A DNA stretch of 64,000 nucleotides, taken from the NCBI RefSeq assembly GCF_933208505.1, contig NZ_CAKOEU010000001.1; one strand, 5' to 3'. Shown piece by piece: positions 1-8,606 of this stretch (its first letter is position 1; each line of letters begins with the position of its first letter). A model generated the notes under the pieces. It ran no database searches and had not been told where the DNA came from. It was given only the letters and a program-made list of their open reading frames with translations. The position numbers were made by a program, and so were the translations under genes. This DNA is from Convivina praedatoris. GTDB lineage: Bacteria; Bacillota; Bacilli; Lactobacillales; Lactobacillaceae.

Positions 1-1202
1 GGCTTAACCGATGATCCACCCGAACGCATCGTTTGGGTAGCACGATTAATACCAAAGGTGGTCTTAAGGTTACGACCACCAATCTGGGCAATTACGCGGC
101 CGTTATCCGGATTAGTCATGGTTGCACCCAGTTGCAAATCCTTACTACCATAATCAATCGCAGAAGAATCGTTAGCTTGTTCATAAAGCTTTTTTTGCAA
201 CTTATAATCCATGTCGGTATGGATCTTTAGACCACCCTGAGTGGTATCATAGCCCATTTCTTTGGCTTCTGAAATGGTTGAGCTGACATAGCCATCAACC
301 AACTTACGCTTATCATCGGTATCTTGAGCTTTTTGGCTGATATCTTGCAAACCATCATTAACTGAGACATTCATGGCCTGATTAGCATCATCTTGACTAA
401 GGGCTCCGTACTTAACCATTGCCTGCAGTACCAAATTCCGACGTTTTGTAGTGATATCCGTATCACTAGCATATGGATCGTAGTTAGTAGGTGATTGTGG
501 AATACCAGCCAAAAGTGCCAATTGGGCCGTTGACAGCTCTTTGAGTGACTTACCGTAGTAATAATCAGCGGCAGTCTTCATCCCGTAAATTCCATGGCCC
601 ATGTAGACCTTATTAATATAGAAATCTAAAATTTGATCCTTCGTGTAATTTTTTTCAACCTGAGTGGCCAAATAAATCTCTTGGGTCTTACGCTTAAGTG
701 TCTGGTCTGCACTGGAAGTACTAAAAACTGACAACTTAACAAGTTGTTGGGTCAAAGTAGAACCACCCTGCATTCCTAACGAAGAGCCGGCCAAATTACT
801 AGCCAAGGCACCACCAACACGAATTGGATCAACACCATGATGCTTATAAAAACGACGATCTTCAATCGAAACAATTGCTTGTTTAAGACCATCAGGGATA
901 TCATCCTGACTGGCATATTCACGGTTTTTAGTGGCAGTTGACCAAACGATATTGTCGTCTTTGTCATAAATACGGGTCGCATTTTCAGCTGACAAACTCG
1001 ATTCTGTAATCTTAGGTGCAGTAATAAGATAGTAACTAAACAAAGCAGTGGCACATAAGACTAAGGCCAACATGATTAGTCCTAACCATCGGAAAAACCG
1101 CATCACCGGTCCTCTGGGTTTAGTTCGCTTCTGCGAGGCTGAACTTTCGGACTGAGAACTAGCTTCAGGGGTTGATGGTTGAGCTTGATTATCCTTTGAC
1201 AT
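1..1202 (-). CDS. pbp1A: Class A penicillin-binding protein 1A, 5' part (cut by left edge)
   Basis: Bifunctional peptidoglycan glycosyltransferase/transpeptidase of the cell membrane. Translating from the ATG at 1202 gives a short Ser/Gln-rich, basic cytoplasmic head, one membrane segment at about residues 35-57, then the GT51 domain with EDRRFYKHHGVDP and GGSTLTQQLVK. The last residues in the window, GSSVKP, fit the transpeptidase SxxK motif, so about 400 residues are present and the rest of the transpeptidase domain lies to the left of the window. AGGAG sits about 8 nt upstream of the start. It follows recU by 18 nt, the usual Firmicutes recU-ponA pairing. Family assignment is sure; the exact paralogue name is inferred. 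Confidence 0.93.
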   Translation of the reverse strand, partial: MSKDNQAQPSTPEASSQSESSASQKRTKPRGPVMRFFRWLGLIMLALVLCATALFSYYLITAPKITESSLSAENATRIYDKDDNIVWSTATKNREYASQDDIPDGLKQAIVSIEDRRFYKHHGVDPIRVGGALASNLAGSSLGMQGGSTLTQQLVKLSVFSTSSADQTLKRKTQEIYLATQVEKNYTKDQILDFYINKVYMGHGIYGMKTAADYYYGKSLKELSTAQLALLAGIPQSPTNYDPYASDTDITTKRRNLVLQAMVKYGALSQDDANQAMNVSVNDGLQDISQKAQDTDDKRKLVDGYVSSTISEAKEMGYDTTQGGLKIHTDMDYKLQKKLYEQANDSSAIDYGSKDLQLGATMTNPDNGRVIAQIGGRNLKTTFGINRATQTMRSGGSSVK

Positions 1203-1220
1203 AAAAAAAACTCCTAGTAA

Positions 1221-1832
1221 CTAGGTCAAATCTGACAACATTGAATCCAAGGCCTGTAAATAATCAAGACTGGGATTCAAACTAGTAGGTATTTGATAGC
1301 TATGTTCAACGATTGCCGCATAGGTAATCGAGCGTGCCTGTGATCTATCCTGCCATTGGGCAATCAACCGGCTAGCCGGATAAATGTAGCTTTCATTGAA
1401 CTTGGTAAACTTAATAATGATAAAACCAATTCCGCCTTGCGATAGAACATTTGCTAAATGGCGAATCTGATGTTCGTGCAGATTTTTAAGTGGAAATGAG
1501 GTTTTATTACTGGTCTCTTTGGCATCAAAATCAATATAACGGCCTTGATAGACACCATTATAATCTGTTGTGGACGGTTTTTGGAAGTAGGCTTCAGTTA
1601 TTTTAGCAGCAGCACGCATGGGATAGTCTACCCCAACAATCGTCACCGGGGTAGGCTTTTTGTGAATAACGGCCAAATGATTCTCTAGATAGTAGTCATT
1701 AGCTTGGTTAATCTCATCTTCAAGCCCCATTCCCCGCCGACTATAAAGCGAAACGCGTTGCGTTTTTTGACTACGGGTAAGCGCATTACTAACCTTTTCC
1801 TGCCGATGAGTTCCCTTCGGATAGTTAATCAT
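1221..1832 (-). CDS. recU: Holliday junction resolvase RecU
   Basis: Endonuclease that resolves Holliday junctions in recombination and chromosome segregation in Firmicutes. The 203-residue length matches the family. The N-terminus MINYPKGTHR, the RRGMGLEDEIN segment, VDYPMR, and the acidic catalytic block DFDAKETSNKTSFP (about residues 102-115) followed by LHEHQ are typical RecU. It is the first gene of a pair with pbp1A, which starts 18 nt beyond its stop. This couples recombination and cell-wall synthesis genes as in Bacillus. No regulatory site stood out upstream. Confidence 0.95.
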   Translation of the reverse strand: MINYPKGTHRQEKVSNALTRSQKTQRVSLYSRRGMGLEDEINQANDYYLENHLAVIHKKPTPVTIVGVDYPMRAAAKITEAYFQKPSTTDYNGVYQGRYIDFDAKETSNKTSFPLKNLHEHQIRHLANVLSQGGIGFIIIKFTKFNESYIYPASRLIAQWQDRSQARSITYAAIVEHSYQIPTSLNPSLDYLQALDSMLSDLT

Positions 1833-1933
1833 TCATACTCCAAATTTTGTACTCAAAATGTGATTACTAGTATTCTACCATAATTTTTAAATTGAACCCT
1901 TAATTGGCAAAGTAGGTTAATGAATTTTCAATT

Positions 1934-1967
1934 AAAAAACGGTTAAATCCATGAGTTTAACCGTTTT
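1934..1967 (-). terminator. Rho-independent terminator after the SufT-like gene
   Basis: Inverted repeat read on the minus strand: AAAACGGTTAAA, 8-nt loop, TTTAACCGTTTT, followed by T residues. It lies just beyond the stop codon at 1975 and separates this gene from recU. Confidence 0.85.
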
Positions 1968-1974
1968 AACAAAT

Positions 1975-2286
1975 TTAATGAAGACCTAAAGCCATTTTAG
2001 CGTATCGGCTCATCCGATCGATACTCCATGCCGGTTCCCAGACAAAGTCCACCATCACTTCTGTCACATTGGGAAGTTCTCGCAAGCTATTTTTCACCAT
2101 ATGCTCTAACTCTCCCATGATTGGACACCCCATTGTTGTCAAAGTCATCTGAACAGTAACAGTTCCTTTATTGAAGTCCAAGCCGTATATTAAACCTAAA
2201 TTCACAATGTCACACTGTAATTCGGGATCAATGACCTTTTCTAAACAGGCTAACATTTGTTGGTCAAAATTTTCAGTGTTATCCAT
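1975..2286 (-). CDS. MIP18/DUF59 family Fe-S assembly protein (SufT/PaaD-like)
   Basis: Small 103-residue protein of the metal-sulfur cluster biosynthesis family (DUF59, also called PaaD/SufT/MIP18). The family signature is visible: VIDPELQCDIVNLGLIY near the N-terminus, TLTTMGCP with the conserved cysteine near residue 54, and the C-terminal VWEPAWSIDRMS. Members help mature or transfer Fe-S clusters to target enzymes; in lactic acid bacteria the exact client is unknown. It stands alone between the XRE regulator and recU and has its own terminator. The start is supported by AAGGAGAA about 5 nt upstream. Confidence 0.88.
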   Translation of the reverse strand: MDNTENFDQQMLACLEKVIDPELQCDIVNLGLIYGLDFNKGTVTVQMTLTTMGCPIMGELEHMVKNSLRELPNVTEVMVDFVWEPAWSIDRMSRYAKMALGLH

Positions 2287-2309
2287 GTGAATTCTCCTTT
2301 AAAAACAAT

Positions 2310-2936
2310 TTATTGTTTAGGATTTTTAAAATACAAGATACCGGCCAATATCAACGCCCCACTAATCATACCAAAACCAGCGCCCATTCTTATTGATGAA
2401 TTATGCCAATAAATAATTATCAATAGTCCGCCTACAATGAAAATAATAGGGACAATTAAGGCATACTTTAAACCATGTTGACCGCTAGTATACTCCTGCC
2501 AGCGCCATTTGAGACCTAAGTGGTAACTTTCATCAAATTTATTTAGTTGGTTTAAGGCAAGCAATAACAAAATAAACATCGGCCACATAAAGAACCCAGC
2601 GATCGAGGATGGTCTGGAACCATTTATCATGGAAAATATCAACCAAATTAATATAATGAAATCCATCCCCAACAGGGAACGGCGAATTGGTTTTAGATTC
2701 TTAACCACTTCTTTGCGCTGTAGGGCTTCCCGCATCCCAGTATCTTCCTTTAGTAGCGTATCCAAAGAAATCTGATAATAATCACTAAGCTGAACCAGAC
2801 TAGCCACATCTGGATAGTTTTTTTCATTCTCCCAACTTGAAATTGTCTGCCGGGACACATGGAAGTACTGGGCCACTTCATCTTGGGTTAATCCCTTGTT
2901 TGTTCTAGTTATTTTCAATCGATCACCAAACCGCAT
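2310..2936 (-). CDS. XRE-family transcriptional regulator with C-terminal membrane segments
   Basis: The N-terminal third is a Cro/C1-type helix-turn-helix: GLTQDEVAQYFHVSRQTISSWE, then NYPDVASLVQLSDYY. The rest holds about four hydrophobic segments and therefore likely sits in the membrane, as in the common Firmicutes 'HTH plus membrane domain' regulators. I chose the ATG at 2936 because AAGGAGG lies about 8 nt before it; an upstream ATG at 2972 would add 12 residues but has no ribosome binding site. Target genes and signal are unknown. It precedes the SufT-like gene by 23 nt, so the two may be co-transcribed. Confidence 0.85.
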   Translation of the reverse strand: MRFGDRLKITRTNKGLTQDEVAQYFHVSRQTISSWENEKNYPDVASLVQLSDYYQISLDTLLKEDTGMREALQRKEVVKNLKPIRRSLLGMDFIILIWLIFSMINGSRPSSIAGFFMWPMFILLLLALNQLNKFDESYHLGLKWRWQEYTSGQHGLKYALIVPIIFIVGGLLIIIYWHNSSIRMGAGFGMISGALILAGILYFKNPKQ

Positions 2937-3036
2937 CGCTTTTCCTCCTTGATATGCTCCTATCTTAGCCAATTTTTTACAAAAAAGTTAGCAATGATTC
3001 CTTGCAGGCCTGATTTAAGTGGGTTTGATAGCAAAA

Positions 3037-3290
3037 TTATAGCTTGGCCGACCAAGCGCGGTTAGCGATTAGGAAACTAATTCCCAACCCAGCAGCAACC
3101 CACATGCTGACAATTTCTAAGGCGGGACGATGCATTTAATTTAAACGATTTATTCATCGGGCAACTGGTATTCCACCCGTCGCCCCATAAGGATGACCAA
3201 TAGGCATTTTAAGTAGTAACTCCTTAGCAAATACCGGATAATTCCCGGAAGAAATTACTACTAGAAAATGTAAAATAAATGCTTCGGCAT
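3037..3290 (-). pseudogene. Remnant of a thiolase (acetyl-CoA acetyltransferase) C-terminus
   Basis: Between 2973 and 3488 there is no intact gene. On the minus strand a piece around 3290-3155 reads D-A-E-A-F, then MPIGHPYGATGG, which resembles the thiolase NEAFA and GGAxAxGHPxGxSG motifs, and ends at a TGA. A second piece in another frame (3135-3037) reads LEIVSMWVAAGLGISFLI, resembling the thiolase C-terminal SMCxGGGxG block, and ends at TAA. The order and orientation fit a decayed thiolase with a frameshift and a large 5' deletion. This rests on motif recognition only. The rest of the interval (3291-3460) shows no gene I can name. Confidence 0.45.
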
Positions 3291-3460
3291 CCCCTAACTA
3301 ATTGTAAGTGTATGTCTGATTTGGAAATTTCAAAGCCGTTTTTATGGTATTTAGCTACTAATTTTTGAAATTGAAACGCCACAACTTTTTCCTTGTAATT
3401 TAATATATACTTTTATTGTAAACCACATATTAATACTTCGGTTACAAAAATTACGCCAAA

Positions 3461-3490
3461 TAAAAGGACAGCAAATCTTGCTGTCTTTTT
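3461..3490 (-). terminator. Terminator of the nucleoside hydrolase gene
   Basis: Minus strand: GACAGCAA, GAT loop, TTGCTGTC, then CTTTTAT. It starts directly after the stop codon of the gene ending at 3489. Confidence 0.88.
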
Positions 3491-4403
3491 ATCCCATCAA
3501 AGCTACTTGCTCCAGAAACCATTGATTAAACTCAGTAGCATCAATATCATAACCAACTTGGGCATTGTAAAAATCGGCTGGATGCCAGCGATGTTGGAAA
3601 TCCGAAACTGTCGCACCAACCGCCGGACCATCGACCGCCACCTCAATTGCCTGGGCATGGGTTTTAATTTTGTCCGGTGCTAACGCATATAAAATCGTAT
3701 TAACATCATGCATTGGTTTACCACCCACATGGACATCCCCATAAGCAGTAATCATGCCATACAACATCTTTCCCGCCTCGCCCAACTTTTGCAAGGCATT
3801 GGTTGTTTCTGGTGTAATTAGGGCCTTCAAGGTAACATCTAAGCCAATCATCACGATGGGCAAGCCACTTTTAAATACAATTTGAGCTGCATCAGGATCA
3901 GTGAAAACATTAAATTCAGCCACCGAACTAACATTTCCTCCGCTAAGCGATCCACCCATCAAGATTAACTCTTTAATATTTTTTAAATCTTCGGGATACT
4001 GCTGAATCAAACGGGCAATATTGGTGTAAGCACCAGTAGCAATCAGGGTAATTGGTTCGGCTTGAGCCTGCAATTCATTATGAATCGCGGTTACGGCGTC
4101 AACCTCTAATGCTTGACGGCTAGGCTGAGGAAAATCATAGCCAGGCATCCCTGATTCCCCATGAATATAGGAGGCATCCTTAAAATCTCGTTTCAAAGGT
4201 CCTTTAGCACCAGCAGCAACGGGAATATCTTTGTTAAAAAATTCTAATAATTTCAAAGCATTATTGGTCGTCTTATCAACACTAACATTACCGGCTACGG
4301 TGGTAATTAAGGGAACATCCAAAGCTGGATTATTGACGGCAACCGCCAAAGCGGCTGCATCATCTACACCAGGATCCATATCTAAAATAATTTTCTTTAC
4401 CAT
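3489..4403 (-). CDS. Inosine-uridine preferring nucleoside hydrolase
   Basis: Cytoplasmic N-ribohydrolase that splits ribonucleosides into base and ribose for nucleoside salvage. The 304-residue length and the N-terminal calcium-binding motif DMDPGVDDAAAL (Asp10, Asp14/15) are characteristic of the IUNH family; LILMGGSL, EFNVFTDPDAAQIVF and the late HDVNTILYALAPD supply the other binding residues. It is nearest to RihA/RihC-type enzymes, but the substrate range cannot be told from sequence. Single gene with its own terminator. It has no transporter next to it. Confidence 0.92.
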   Translation of the reverse strand: MVKKIILDMDPGVDDAAALAVAVNNPALDVPLITTVAGNVSVDKTTNNALKLLEFFNKDIPVAAGAKGPLKRDFKDASYIHGESGMPGYDFPQPSRQALEVDAVTAIHNELQAQAEPITLIATGAYTNIARLIQQYPEDLKNIKELILMGGSLSGGNVSSVAEFNVFTDPDAAQIVFKSGLPIVMIGLDVTLKALITPETTNALQKLGEAGKMLYGMITAYGDVHVGGKPMHDVNTILYALAPDKIKTHAQAIEVAVDGPAVGATVSDFQHRWHPADFYNAQVGYDIDATEFNQWFLEQVALMG

Positions 4404-4480
4404 TCTTCACTCCACTTTTTAATCATTAGGTAGTCGCCTACATTGTAGCTGATTTGACTGCGGATTGCTGAAATTTTCTA

Positions 4481-4512
4481 TTAAAAAAACTAGAAATAAT
4501 CTAGTGTTTTTT
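4481..4512 (-). terminator. Terminator of the serine-rich surface protein gene
   Basis: Minus strand: ACTAGA, TTATT loop, TCTAGT followed by TTTTTTT. It lies directly after the stop codon at 4517. Confidence 0.85.
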
Positions 4513-4516
4513 AACA

Positions 4517-5863
4517 TTAATGCTTACGATTACGACCAAAACTAATACCAAATACTGAAGCCGCCATAAGGGATAAAGCCCCTACTATACTTGTATTTTT
4601 CACAGCATGTCGACTAGCTCGCGTAGCAGTGGCTGGCACAGTGCCTGCTTGCTTAGAACCGACGTTACTGCTAAATAATGAACTCGAATTATAGTTTGAT
4701 TCAGTAACAGCCCTACTCATTGGCATTCCAGTCCGATTAGACGTAGAACTAAGAACTAATTGGGCATCGCTAGTGGAATCCGAAGTAGCGCCATTGTGTG
4801 TGTCACCTGTAAATTGAGTTGCCGATTTTGAATCTGGTCTAGCTGATTCAGAAGTCGAAGTTAAGGTAGATTCAGTTATTAAAGCACTCCTAGAATCCGA
4901 TTTAGTCGTGGACGTAGACTCACTGCTTGACTGAAATTCTGATTGAGAAGCACGATCTGACTGTGCTTTAGACTTCGAGGTCAATGCACTAGCAGAATCA
5001 GATATTGAAGTCGAATCGCTTTCCGATTTCGACTCTGAGGCTGAGGCCGATGACGACATGCTCTCGAAAGTTGAAATACTTGTTGATTCAGAATCAAATG
5101 CAGAAGTCGACGTGGATTTTGAAGTGGAGGTCGACGTAGAATCACTTGCTGACTCAGATTCTAAAGTCGAAGTCGATGTACTTGTTGCCGACTCAGCAGC
5201 AGAGATAGAAGATGAGATTGAGCTGCTCATCGATTCAGATGTTGAGGTTGACTGACTATTTTGATCAATATGATACACAACCGTAATATGCGTATCACCC
5301 GTTAGCGCAGTAGTCGTTTCTGATGGAATGTTATTTTTATCAGCAACATAGCCATTAATAACCGGTGAAGTAACTGCCTCAAAAATAGCCTTATTAGTCA
5401 TCCAAGGCGTGTAATCAACCGCCTTGTCAATGTCAACCAAATCAAAAGTTCCCTTCCGACTATATTCAACACTTTGATCAACAGTCGGTGCAACAATCCG
5501 ACCATCATCATAAATATAATTGATTACCCGATGAACCTGTTTAACTAAGCTATGAATATCCGTACCCTGCGGATATTTAGGCCCATTAGGATTACTCGGA
5601 TCAACTGGCCGTCCCGGCGTCCCAGGAGTTTGTTGTGTTACCGTCCTGGTTCCATGTTTAAATTCAACAACAAATGTTAGTTTATCAGCCCCAACAATGG
5701 GTTCTTTTGGATATTCATCCTTCACGAAGACAAAGCCCCGCTTTTCCAAGGCAGCAATTCGATCAACGGTGCTATATTCAGCGGTGTCGTTGTAGGCGCT
5801 AGTCACTTGATCTGAAAGGACAACGACATTATGATCATCAATATCAATATAGTTAACTGTCAT
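4517..5863 (-). CDS. Serine-rich adhesin-like surface protein, N-terminally truncated
   Basis: A 448-residue protein with three parts. Residues 1-200 look like mucin-binding (MucBP/Mub-type) repeats: VNYIDIDDHNVV at the start, then VHRVINYIYDDGRIVAP, and a closing ITVVYHI. Residues about 205-350 are a low-complexity Ser/Thr/Glu stretch typical of glycosylated stalks. The C-terminus is a sorting-signal-like tail: VPATA, a hydrophobic segment about residues 423-441, and RNRKH. There is no signal peptide: the ATG at 5863 is preceded in frame by a TGA at 5875-5873. The usual N-terminal export signal is therefore missing and the protein may be non-functional or a remnant. Family call by pattern only; carbohydrate or mucin binding is inferred. 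Confidence 0.7.
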   Translation of the reverse strand: MTVNYIDIDDHNVVVLSDQVTSAYNDTAEYSTVDRIAALEKRGFVFVKDEYPKEPIVGADKLTFVVEFKHGTRTVTQQTPGTPGRPVDPSNPNGPKYPQGTDIHSLVKQVHRVINYIYDDGRIVAPTVDQSVEYSRKGTFDLVDIDKAVDYTPWMTNKAIFEAVTSPVINGYVADKNNIPSETTTALTGDTHITVVYHIDQNSQSTSTSESMSSSISSSISAAESATSTSTSTLESESASDSTSTSTSKSTSTSAFDSESTSISTFESMSSSASASESKSESDSTSISDSASALTSKSKAQSDRASQSEFQSSSESTSTTKSDSRSALITESTLTSTSESARPDSKSATQFTGDTHNGATSDSTSDAQLVLSSTSNRTGMPMSRAVTESNYNSSSLFSSNVGSKQAGTVPATATRASRHAVKNTSIVGALSLMAASVFGISFGRNRKH

Positions 5864-6124
5864 ATACTCCTCGTTGCCTCAATATTCATATAATAAATAG
5901 CCTGAGTTGAAATCATTCGCAAACTGACTATTTCTTACTGTAAGAAAACTGCAAAAGCTGACAATAACATCAAGAACTAACGCTTTCTTACCTTATCCCC
6001 CAAAAATCACTAATGAAATTAAGCAATCATTATTTTCCCAGAAGAATAATTAATTTGAGTGTCTTTTAACATAGTGGATTTCTTTATGTCCAAATTGTAC
6101 ATGTTAAGATAGTTTTTTTCCACT
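5864..6124. other. Intergenic stretch upstream of the truncated adhesin
   Basis: About 260 bases without a supportable gene. A short open frame on the minus strand from about 5984 to 5880 encodes a hydrophobic run but lacks a start with a ribosome binding site and ends at the TGA before the adhesin start. It could be the worn-down 5' end of the adhesin gene, but no recognisable signal peptide remains. Confidence 0.4.
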
Positions 6125-6159
6125 AAAAAAGCATTAGACTCAATTGATCTAGTGCTTTT
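6125..6159 (-). terminator. Terminator of the SEC10/PgrA-domain wall protein gene
   Basis: Minus strand: AAGCACTAGA, loop TCAATTGAG, TCTAATGCTT, then a run of T. It is placed 19 nt after the stop codon at 6178. Confidence 0.87.
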
Positions 6160-6177
6160 CTGTTATTAATAACTTAA

Positions 6178-8565
6178 TTAATCTTTGTACTTTTTATAAC
6201 CAAAGAACGCTGAACTGGCTACCATTACTGACAGGCCAACCAAGGCTAATGCTTGACTATTACTACGAGTTTGACTAGCAGTTTGTGGTAATTTAGCCAA
6301 ATTAGCAGTTACCGTACTGTTACTAACAGCTGTTTTAACCGGCGCTCCAGTTGAATTAAAGGCAACTGTCGAACCGCCATTATTATTGGCAGTTTGCTTA
6401 TCAGTTGCAACATTAGCTGTCGGTATTATCTCATCCTGAGCTTGGTTAGCAAGCTTTTGAGCTTTTTGTTGCTCATACTGATAAGCCATTACTACATCAT
6501 GATAACGACTGGCAGCGGCTTGATACTTCCCTTGCGCTTGATTAACTTCTTGTTGAGCAGCTTGGCTTTTTGCTTCCAATTGCTTTAACAAAGTTTGAGC
6601 ATCAGCCAAGGCTTGAGTAGTTTCAGCAACCTTTTTGGCTGCTGTTTGCTGATCAGCCGGCGCATTTTTATCCTTAGCTAATTTATCTTGGGCCTGCTTC
6701 AAGTTATTGGCTAATTCGTTAGCATACTTTTGAGCTGCATTCAAAACCGTGATTTGCTTAACCAAATTGGCTTGTCCATCTGAAACAGCTTGCTTTGCAG
6801 TGACTAAGTTCTGTTGCGCAGTGGCTTGAATTCCTTTGGCATTTTTAGCTTGTTCAACTAATTTTGGTAAATTCGTTTCCAACTCTTGAACTTGCTTTTG
6901 CCCATGAGCAATCGCATCGTTTAGCTGAGTGATTTCAGCTTGTAGCGTCTTGATGTCTTCCTTACCCTGGCTACCCACCTTGGCTACTTGGTCTTGAGCA
7001 GTCTGAAGAGCTGCTTGGCGATTGGCCAAGTCTTTTTTAGCATTATCCAAAATGGTCTGAGCATCAATTAAGGTCTGTGATGGCTTAGTTGTACCGATTG
7101 GCACAGTTGCTCCAGCGGCATTAAAGGCTGAATTAGTATCAGCCACTAAGCCACTAAAGTAATGAGAAGCGCCCATTTTATCAAAAGCAACCGCCGAATA
7201 CGCTTTAGCAGACTTACCATGGACATCTTGCCCATAAACCATTAAGAAGTTTTTAGCATGATCCCAACGACTATCACTATCGTTGTTGATCATAGCCAAA
7301 ACAGTATTATAAATTTGTTCCTGGGCGGCATCTAAGGTAGTGTGCCCATCAAAACCGGCCTTGTTTCCTTGATCAAAGGATGAACCCCAGTTCTCCGACA
7401 TCGAATTTAGATGGTTATCAGTATAAGCCTGCTGCAAGACTTTTTTGTTATGATCCGCATGACTCCAGATATCCCAATTATCATTGGAATAGCCATCTGC
7501 AACCTGCTTGACACCAGCTAACATGCCGGCAGCATTAACCGCAATTGGTTGTTGACCAGCTTGCTTGAGTAGCTGATTTAGTAAATCGCCATAGTAGTTT
7601 TGGAGGGCTTGATTTTGCTCCGTCGTTAGGTTGTTCAAATCAATATTTTGCGCCTGAGCGGCGGTATCGTGAACATACCCAGCTGCTTTAATTTGTTGTG
7701 CCCATTGAGTCCATTGACCGTCTGACCAATTAATCATATCGGTAGCTTTAGTGCCAGCTGGTAAAGTAATAGCATAACTTGTTTGCTGATTTAAACTATC
7801 GACTTGTTTTTGAGCTGCATCAACTTTAGCTTGCGCCTGATCAACTGCTACTTGCGCTTTTTGTTGATTAGCTAAAGCAGCTTGATGGTCTTGAGAATCC
7901 GCCTGTTCCCCTTGCCCAGCTTGGGCTACCTTTAATTGAGATTCTTTAGCAGTTAGACTGGTCTGCTTATCAGCTAAATCTTTTTTAGTAGTATTCAAGG
8001 TGGCTTGACCTTGGTCTAATACTGTTTGGGCCTTATTGCTAGCTGCTTTTGCGAAGTCTAAATCAGCTTGGATTTTATCAACTTGTTTTTGTTGCTCATC
8101 ATGTTGATTTTGAGCCTGTTGTACTGCTCCTTGAGCAACTTGGACATCCTTTTGAGCCTGATTAGTATCAGCTTGAGCTTTTGTTACAGCTTGTTGATTT
8201 TTATCTTTATTTTCAGTTGCAGTCTGCGTATTAGCTGTCGCTGTTTTCAAATCAGCTTGGGCTTGCTTTTGATTATTTTGAGCTAACTGAACTTGTTTAG
8301 TCTGATCAGTAACCGCTGCCTTAGCTAAATCAGCTGCCTGCTGAGCATTTTGAACCTCTTGCTCAGCCGCTTGTTTATCATTTTGAGCAGTTTGCACATT
8401 AGCTGCGGTAGTGGCGCTATTATCTGTTGCTTGGGCTGCTCGATCTAAATCACCTTGATTACTGGTGGTAATATCATCAGCTTGAGCGGTATTAATCCCC
8501 AAAGTCACTGCTGCTGTTGTTGCGGCAGTAACGACCAAAGTTTGTTTAGTTAGTTTTTCAGTCAT
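6178..8565 (-). CDS. Coiled-coil wall-anchored protein with SEC10/PgrA surface-exclusion domain
   Basis: A 795-residue secreted protein. It has a signal peptide (cleavage probably after INTAQA, about residue 29), a long Gln/Ala/Lys-rich coiled coil (about 40-260), a globular middle domain (about 268-505), a second coiled coil (about 510-715), and a sorting signal LPQTA followed by a hydrophobic segment and KKYKD. The middle domain matches my knowledge of the SEC10/PgrA surface-exclusion domain: IDLNNLTTEQNQALQNYY, MSENWGSSF, IYNTVLAMINND, RWDHAKNFLMVYG. Such proteins in Enterococcus act in surface exclusion or aggregation; here the role is inferred as adhesion or cell-cell contact. The sorting motif ends in A rather than G. 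Confidence 0.85.
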   Translation of the reverse strand: MTEKLTKQTLVVTAATTAAVTLGINTAQADDITTSNQGDLDRAAQATDNSATTAANVQTAQNDKQAAEQEVQNAQQAADLAKAAVTDQTKQVQLAQNNQKQAQADLKTATANTQTATENKDKNQQAVTKAQADTNQAQKDVQVAQGAVQQAQNQHDEQQKQVDKIQADLDFAKAASNKAQTVLDQGQATLNTTKKDLADKQTSLTAKESQLKVAQAGQGEQADSQDHQAALANQQKAQVAVDQAQAKVDAAQKQVDSLNQQTSYAITLPAGTKATDMINWSDGQWTQWAQQIKAAGYVHDTAAQAQNIDLNNLTTEQNQALQNYYGDLLNQLLKQAGQQPIAVNAAGMLAGVKQVADGYSNDNWDIWSHADHNKKVLQQAYTDNHLNSMSENWGSSFDQGNKAGFDGHTTLDAAQEQIYNTVLAMINNDSDSRWDHAKNFLMVYGQDVHGKSAKAYSAVAFDKMGASHYFSGLVADTNSAFNAAGATVPIGTTKPSQTLIDAQTILDNAKKDLANRQAALQTAQDQVAKVGSQGKEDIKTLQAEITQLNDAIAHGQKQVQELETNLPKLVEQAKNAKGIQATAQQNLVTAKQAVSDGQANLVKQITVLNAAQKYANELANNLKQAQDKLAKDKNAPADQQTAAKKVAETTQALADAQTLLKQLEAKSQAAQQEVNQAQGKYQAAASRYHDVVMAYQYEQQKAQKLANQAQDEIIPTANVATDKQTANNNGGSTVAFNSTGAPVKTAVSNSTVTANLAKLPQTASQTRSNSQALALVGLSVMVASSAFFGYKKYKD

Positions 8566-8606
8566 ACTATTCCCATTTCTCTACTTCAAATTTATGAACT
8601 ACTGTA

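Noticed and set aside
3300..3400. Short minus-strand frame starting at a GTG near 3386, upstream of the thiolase remnant
   Set aside because: An AAGGA precedes it, but the about 50-residue product matches nothing and ends inside the decayed region; probably chance.
5058..5255. Plus-strand open frame rich in Val/Asp/Glu inside the adhesin gene
   Set aside because: It is the complement of the Ser/Thr codon repeats of the minus-strand gene; no ribosome binding site, and composition explained by the repeat.
6394..8286. Plus-strand hydrophobic frames opposite the coiled-coil surface protein
   Set aside because: Gln/Ala codons read on the other strand give Leu/Ser-rich pseudo-membrane proteins; artefact of composition.
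4700..8500. Possible CRISPR or tandem DNA repeat array
   Set aside because: The repetition follows protein repeats (Ser-rich and Gln/Ala coiled coil) with irregular units; there are no uniform repeats with spacers.
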